Shown here in pieces: positions 1 to 6,100 of a DNA stretch of 6,611 nucleotides (the stretch's first letter is position 1; every line of letters begins with the position of its first letter). The notes below the pieces were generated by a model. That model searched no databases. It was not told where the DNA came from and worked only from the letters and a program-made list of their open reading frames with translations. Source of the stretch: AM-1111 sp046302135 (GTDB taxonomy: Bacteria; Bacteroidota; Bacteroidia; B-17B0; Aurantibacillaceae); assembly GCA_046302135.1 (NCBI GenBank), contig JBKCIQ010000157.1:1-6611 (forward strand), in the 5' to 3' direction. The translations under genes and the position numbers were made by a program.

Positions 1-165
1 TATGGTTACAATATTTGAAGCCCAACTACCTGAAAGTCCTGATGGGAGTCCGGTAAAACTGGCTCCTGTTGCGCCTGTGGTAGCGTAAGTAATATTTGTG
101 ATGGGGTTATTAATACAAATCGTTTGACTTGTAGTGGGTGCCGGCGAGGTTAAAGAAACGGTGTT
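1..165 (-). repeat. He_PIG-like repeat 6 (Y-type), cut by window edge
   Basis: Residues 2149-2203. It reverts to the Y-type form of repeat 1: 'SQTICINNPITNITYATTG', then 'TGLPSGLSGSW'. Only the first 55 residues are in the window, so the array and the gene continue beyond position 1. Confidence 0.85.
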
Positions 166-3100
166 GTTAGGATTTACAATTATATTTCCTGTAGCAATAA
201 CATTACCACATCCGCCGGTTAAAGGAATTGAATAACTAAAAGTTCCAGATGCAGTTGGGGTTCCGCTGATTGTAATTATATTACTTGCCCATGCCGCAGT
301 AACTCCTGCAGGAAGTCCTGTTGGAGTACCAATTCCTGTAGCAACAGTTGTTGTATGAGTGATGTTTGTTAAGGTAGTATTGATACAAAGTGTTGGTGTG
401 CTTGACGCAGCTGATACAGTGTTAGCAGGGGTAACTGTAATCACTCCTGTTGTATTCACTGTTCCACATCCGCCAGATAATGGAATAGTATAGCTAAATG
501 TGCCACTCGCTGTTGGAGTACCACTGATTGCAATAGTATTGCTTACCCATGTAGCAGTAATACCTGCAGGAAGTCCTGTTGGAGTCCCAATTCCAGTAGC
601 ACCTGTTGTTGTGTGCGTGATGTTTGTTAAGGTAGTATTGATACAAAGTGTTGGAGTTGATGAAGCAGTGTCTACAGTGTTAGCAGGATTAACTATAATA
701 GTTCCTGTTGCATTCAAATTTCCACATCCACCCGTAACAGGAATTGAATAACTAAAAGTTCCTGATGATATAGGGGTTCCACTTATTGTAATGGTATCGC
801 TTATCCAAGCCGCTGTTACTCCTATTGGAAGACCTGTAGCAGTACCGATACCTGTAGCGCCGGTTGTTGTGTGCGTGATGTTGTTTAATGCAGTATTGAT
901 ACAAAGTGTTGGAGTAGATGAAGCGGCACCTACAGTGTTAGCGGGAGTGACTATAATTGTTCCTGTAGCGCTCACATTTCCGCATCCACCGGTAAGAGGA
1001 ATTGAATAATTAAAAGTTCCTGAAGCAGTTGGAGTACCGCTGATTGTAATTGTATTACTTGTCCACGAAGCGGTAACACCTGCAGGAAGACCTGTAGGAG
1101 TACTGATTCCTGTTGCACCTGTTGTTGTGTGCGTGATGTTGGTTAAGGAAGTATTGATGCAAAGTGTTGGTGTACTTGAGGCAGTACTTGTAGTGTTGAT
1201 TGGAGTTACTGTAATCGTTCCTGTTGCACTGTTGGAACCACACCCGCCAAGCAAAGGTATTGTGAAGTTGTATAATCCAGGCAGTGCAGGAGTGCCGCTG
1301 ACTGTAATTGTGTTTGATGAAAAATTAGCGTTTATGCCTGTTGGTAAACCAGATGCAGAACCAATCGCAGTTGCTCCGGTAGTTGCGTAAGTAATATTCG
1401 TAATAGGAGAGGTAATGCAAACTGTTTGATTAGATGTTCCAGGAGCAGAACTTAAAGTTGAGGTATTATTCGGATTCACAACAATTGCACCACCTATATT
1501 GCTTGTGTCAGTACCACAAGTTCCGGATACTACACAATAATAATAATTTGTTCCGGCTACATTCGAAAACGGTATGAAATTCGGAAGTGTGGCGCCTGCA
1601 ACCGCAGTTCCTCCTGAATTACTTGAGACTGAATTACTGAACCATTGATAGCTTATTCCTGTACCTGAGGCATTAACTGAAATTGAACTTAATGAATCAT
1701 TTAAACAAACTGATTGTCCTGAAGTTGATTGTGAAATTATGGTTGTACCCGGATTAACTATCATTGCTCCGCTTACAAAACTCGTGTCAGAGCCGCAAAT
1801 TCCATTTACGATAGCATAGTAGTAACTTGTTCCCGTAACTGTTGATGTAGGAATGTAAATTGAGTCAATTGCCCCGTTTATTAAGGTGCCTCCATTGGTA
1901 CTCGGACTTGAATTGCTATACCATTGATAATTAAGTTGGCTTCCGATTGCACTTATTGAAATAGGATTGAAAGAAAATCCTTCGCATACAGTTTGAGAGG
2001 ATGTAGATTGAATGGTAATTGATGTTGTTGGGTTTACAGTAATTTCCCCACTCACCAAACTTGTATCACTTCCGCAGCCACCCGAAACTATGCAATAATA
2101 ATAATTTGTTCCGGAGACATTGGAGGTAGGTTGATAGATTGTATCGGTTGCACCGGAAATTATTACTCCTCCTATTGTTGAAGCTGTAGTGTTATTATAC
2201 CACTGATAACTTAATCCGGTACCGGTAGCACTGATTGAGAATGAATTTAGTGGACCATTAATACAAACAGATTCCGCTTCTGTTGATTGAAAAGTGATTA
2301 ATGTGCTTGGATTTACCAACATTGCTCCGCTTATTAAGCTTGTATCTGATCCACAAGAACCATTTACAATTGCATAGTAATAATTTGTGCCTGCAGTTGC
2401 TGATGGAGGTGTGTAACTTGAGTTTGTTGCCCCAGTAATTGCAGTTCCACCTATTGTAGCTGGAGAACTGTTAACATACCATTGATAATTAAGTCCACTT
2501 CCTGTCGCTGTAACGGAAATAGGATTGAAAGAAGAGCCCTCACATACTGTTTGTGGTGCAGTTGATTGAGATGAAATAGATGTTGCAGGATTAACTACTA
2601 CTGAAGTGTTTGCTGTAGCAGTACAACCGTTTTGTGTAACTGTTACCGTGTACACACCGGCCATTGGGGATGTTGCTCCGGCCATTGTTGGGTTTTGATT
2701 TGAGGAAGAGAATGCGTTCGGACCGCTCCAGGAATAAGTAGTACCTCCGCTAGCAGTTAAAGAAATTGTTGATCCAACGCAAAATGGACCGGTATTGGAA
2801 GCTGTAGCGGTTGGAGTATTGTTGACTGTTACGGTTGTAGTGGCAATGGAGGAACAGCCGTTCTGTGTAACGGTAACCGTATACACGCCAGACATTGAGG
2901 ATGTGGAGCCTGTTATATTTGGATTCTGACTGCTTGATGTAAATGAGTTTGGTCCGCCCCATGAATAAGTAGTACCTCCTGCAGAAGTTAGCGATATTGT
3001 TTGTCCCGAACAATATGGACCTGTATTATTTGCCGACCCTGTTGGAATAGGATTTACGGTTACAGTAATGGTGTTGCTGGATGCAGAAGAACAAACACCA

Positions 3101-6100
3101 TTAGTTGATAAGGCTCTAAAATATTTAGTAACGTTCAGCGTACCTATTTGTGCAGAGGATAGCGTCGCAGAAGTTGCACCTGTAATATTTGTCCAGGTAC
3201 TGTTATTATTGGATTCTTGCCACTGAATCGTCCCCAGATTACCAGTTAATGTTATTGAAGAGGGAGAAGATCCAGAACAAATAGTTTGGTCACTACTAGC
3301 TGTTCCACCTACGGAAGCGCTATTGATATCAACTATTACTGTGTTGGTACTAACACAGCCCGAGAGATTTGTACCCGTTGCAGTATAAGTTGTTAAGGTT
3401 GTAGGACTAACGCTTACACTAGAACCAGATAAGGCTCCAGGATTCCATGTGTAGGTGTTAGGGTCAATATAGGTTTCAAAACTAAAATCATTAGACGGAT
3501 AGGAGGTAGGAGAGGAAACACCATAGTATGCTTGCCCGTTAGGGTAAGGATTTGAAGTTGAGACAGGCCAATCTACCTGTGGTCCGCTTGGAATTTCGAT
3601 GTAGTAATTTGCATTAGCAGTAACACTGATTCCTGACCCGGAAAAAACATAATCATCCCATGAGTCAATTCCAGCCCCTTTGCTCGCGCTTGCACTCCCC
3701 AGTAAAGTTCCAGTTGCTGGCGTACCGGAGTAAATGTTAATATTTACCGTTGCAGGACTACTATAGGTTACAGTTCTTAACCTAACCTTTAGCAATTTTC
3801 CCGAATAGCTTGGCTTGAATGTTTGCCATCCGTTATTGGTACCAATCCACCAAGAAACTTGATTAGCAATCGTTTGAGCAGCATCCAGTTTTTCTTCTTT
3901 AGCAGTTAATGTTGCATTACTTCCGGAACAAACTGTTGAACTGATTGGACTTGCAATAAAATTTGGAACATTGGCAACGGAAACACTAATTGTTTGTGTG
4001 CCCACGCATCCTGCTGTAGTGGTTAAAGAAAAATTATAAATAACTGTTTGGTTTGAGGTTCCACTATTTACAAGTACATCGCTAATTGTATTTGCACTGT
4101 TAGATGTCGTGGTTTCTCCTGAAACGTTACTATTTCCGAAAGCCTGCCAGGTGTAATTTGTCCCTGGTTGGTCAGTTGTTATGCTGTAGTTAAGTGGGTT
4201 TCCACTACATGTTTGAGGAAATAATGGGCTTGATAAAAAAGCAACAGGATTAACTGTCATAGGAAAATTGGCAATACATCCCGCAGGGCTGGTAGCTGTT
4301 ATGGTTGCTGTTCCTGAGTTCACACAACAAAGGGCAACAACGAAACCCGAACTAACGGTTAACATTGATGTATTAGATGATGTCCAAGTATTTCCTGTTC
4401 CCGGTGCTGTTAAGGTGGTGTTTGTGCCCATGCACAATGTGTTAACTCCGGAAATCGTTGGAGTAGCATTAACAGTCATTGCCCCCGACACAGTAGTAGT
4501 TGCGGTTCCGCATGAGCCGTTGACAATGCAATAATAATAAGTTATACCTGCTGTTGATGATGGCGGAGTATAACTGGATGATGTTGCTCCAGTAATTGCG
4601 GTTCCTCCGCTTGTACTTGGACTGGAGTTGCTATACCATTGATAGGTCAAACCTAACCCGGCGGCTGTAACAGAAAGTGCAGTAAAAGAATTCCCGGAAC
4701 AAATAGTCTGAGAGGCTGTTGATTGTGATGAAATTGTTGCAACTGGATTTACATTTACTCCGATAGTATTTGTAACTACACAGGCATTAATATCTGTTGT
4801 TGTAATTGAGTAGGTAACGTTTTGAGCAGTAGAACCGGTCAGTGTTATATTGTCTGTAATTGTGGAGGATGAAACTGAAGTTGTTGATTCACCATTTGTA
4901 TTAGTATTGTTTTGTGCAATCCAACTAAATGTATAGGGTGCAGTGCCACCACTTGCGCTAATCGGAATATTTAACGGTGTACCACTGCACACAAAATTAG
5001 AAGTTGAATTATTTATTGTAATTTGTGTTGGCTGAGTTATCGTTGCTGAAATTGTGGCGGAACATGAATTGCCGTCAGAAACTATAACAGAATAACTGCC
5101 GGCGACAAGTGAGGATATATCTTCAGTAACAGCAGAATTAGACCAAGAGTAATTATAAGGATTAGGAATCATGTAAGTTTTAAAAGACAAATCGCTAATA
5201 CCAGATTGACTTGTTCCACCAGGATAGACATTCCCGCCGCAAGCTTGAGACCAATCTACACTGGTCATCCTAAAGGTATATTGTTGCCCAGCTATTAAAA
5301 CAGGATTCCCTGTTATAACTATATTTTTCCATAAAGCCCCACCTTGCGTTGGAAAATTATATGAACCACTTGCTAATATGGTTCCTGATTGCCCAGCACC
5401 ACTATATACATACCATGTACCAGCATTTGTAATATTTGTATTGATATTTATGTCAATAGATGAAAATTTACCTGAAATCGCAGGAGTAAACGATTGCCAA
5501 AAATTACCAGATGTGGTACCGCAACCTGCACTAGCTTGCTGTTGGTCTATAGCAGCTGTTTGTGCGATTGGAGTACCTCCACTTGCAGTTAAATTGATTG
5601 ATCCTGTATTACCACCAAAACAAATGTTATTTATTTGCGTTGTTGATAGGGTTGGCAATGAATTAACAGTTAAATTGTTTGTGCCTGTGCAACCCGCAGG
5701 GCTGGTTGCTATAATGGTCACTGATCCAGGTGCAAGTGTATTTACAAAACCGGATGTACTGTTAATTGTTGCAATACTCGTGTTTGAAGATGACCAAGTT
5801 GATCCTGAAACGCTGGAGGTTAATGTACCTGTTGAACCTTGACAAAGTGTGGTAGACCCAAATATATTAGGTATTGGATTAACGGTAAGCGTGGCTGCAT
5901 TTGAATTAATATTAAGACCACAACCATTAGATAAAACACATCGATATTGGTAACCAGTAAAACCTGATGTTGCACCATTTACCGAAAGACTTGATGTTGT
6001 TGCTCCACTATAATTTCCTCCATTTGTGACATTTGACCAGGTGCTACCGCCATTCGTACTTACCTGCCACTGATAGGTTATGGTACCACCACTGGCAACA

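Noticed and set aside
500..1390. Open frames on the plus strand at 500-751, 791-1009 and 1127-1390, with proteins rich in Val, Pro and Ala that resemble one another.
   Set aside because: They lie antisense to the 258 bp repeats and resemble each other only because they mirror the same repeat. They have no recognisable domains, and the minus-strand frame explains the conservation.
1..1467. Regularly spaced direct repeats as a possible CRISPR array.
   Set aside because: The period is 258 bp, the units are coding in one frame and the between-block sequence is itself homologous, so these are protein repeats.
1055..3013. Short minus-strand frames at 1055-1243 and 2750-3013.
   Set aside because: They are out of phase with the long coding frame and cover repeats that are conserved only in the long frame.
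3457..5568. The interruptions of two Ig-type repeats as DNA insertions by mobile elements or as assembly errors.
   Set aside because: No terminal inverted repeats, target duplications or transposase are visible. Both inserts keep the frame exactly and encode ordered, mutually related protein modules.
4268..5842. Plus-strand open frames at 4268-4534 and 5378-5842.
   Set aside because: They are antisense to BIG_2/Ig-like modules and to the first nested domain in the continuous minus-strand frame. No domain or ribosome-binding context supports them.
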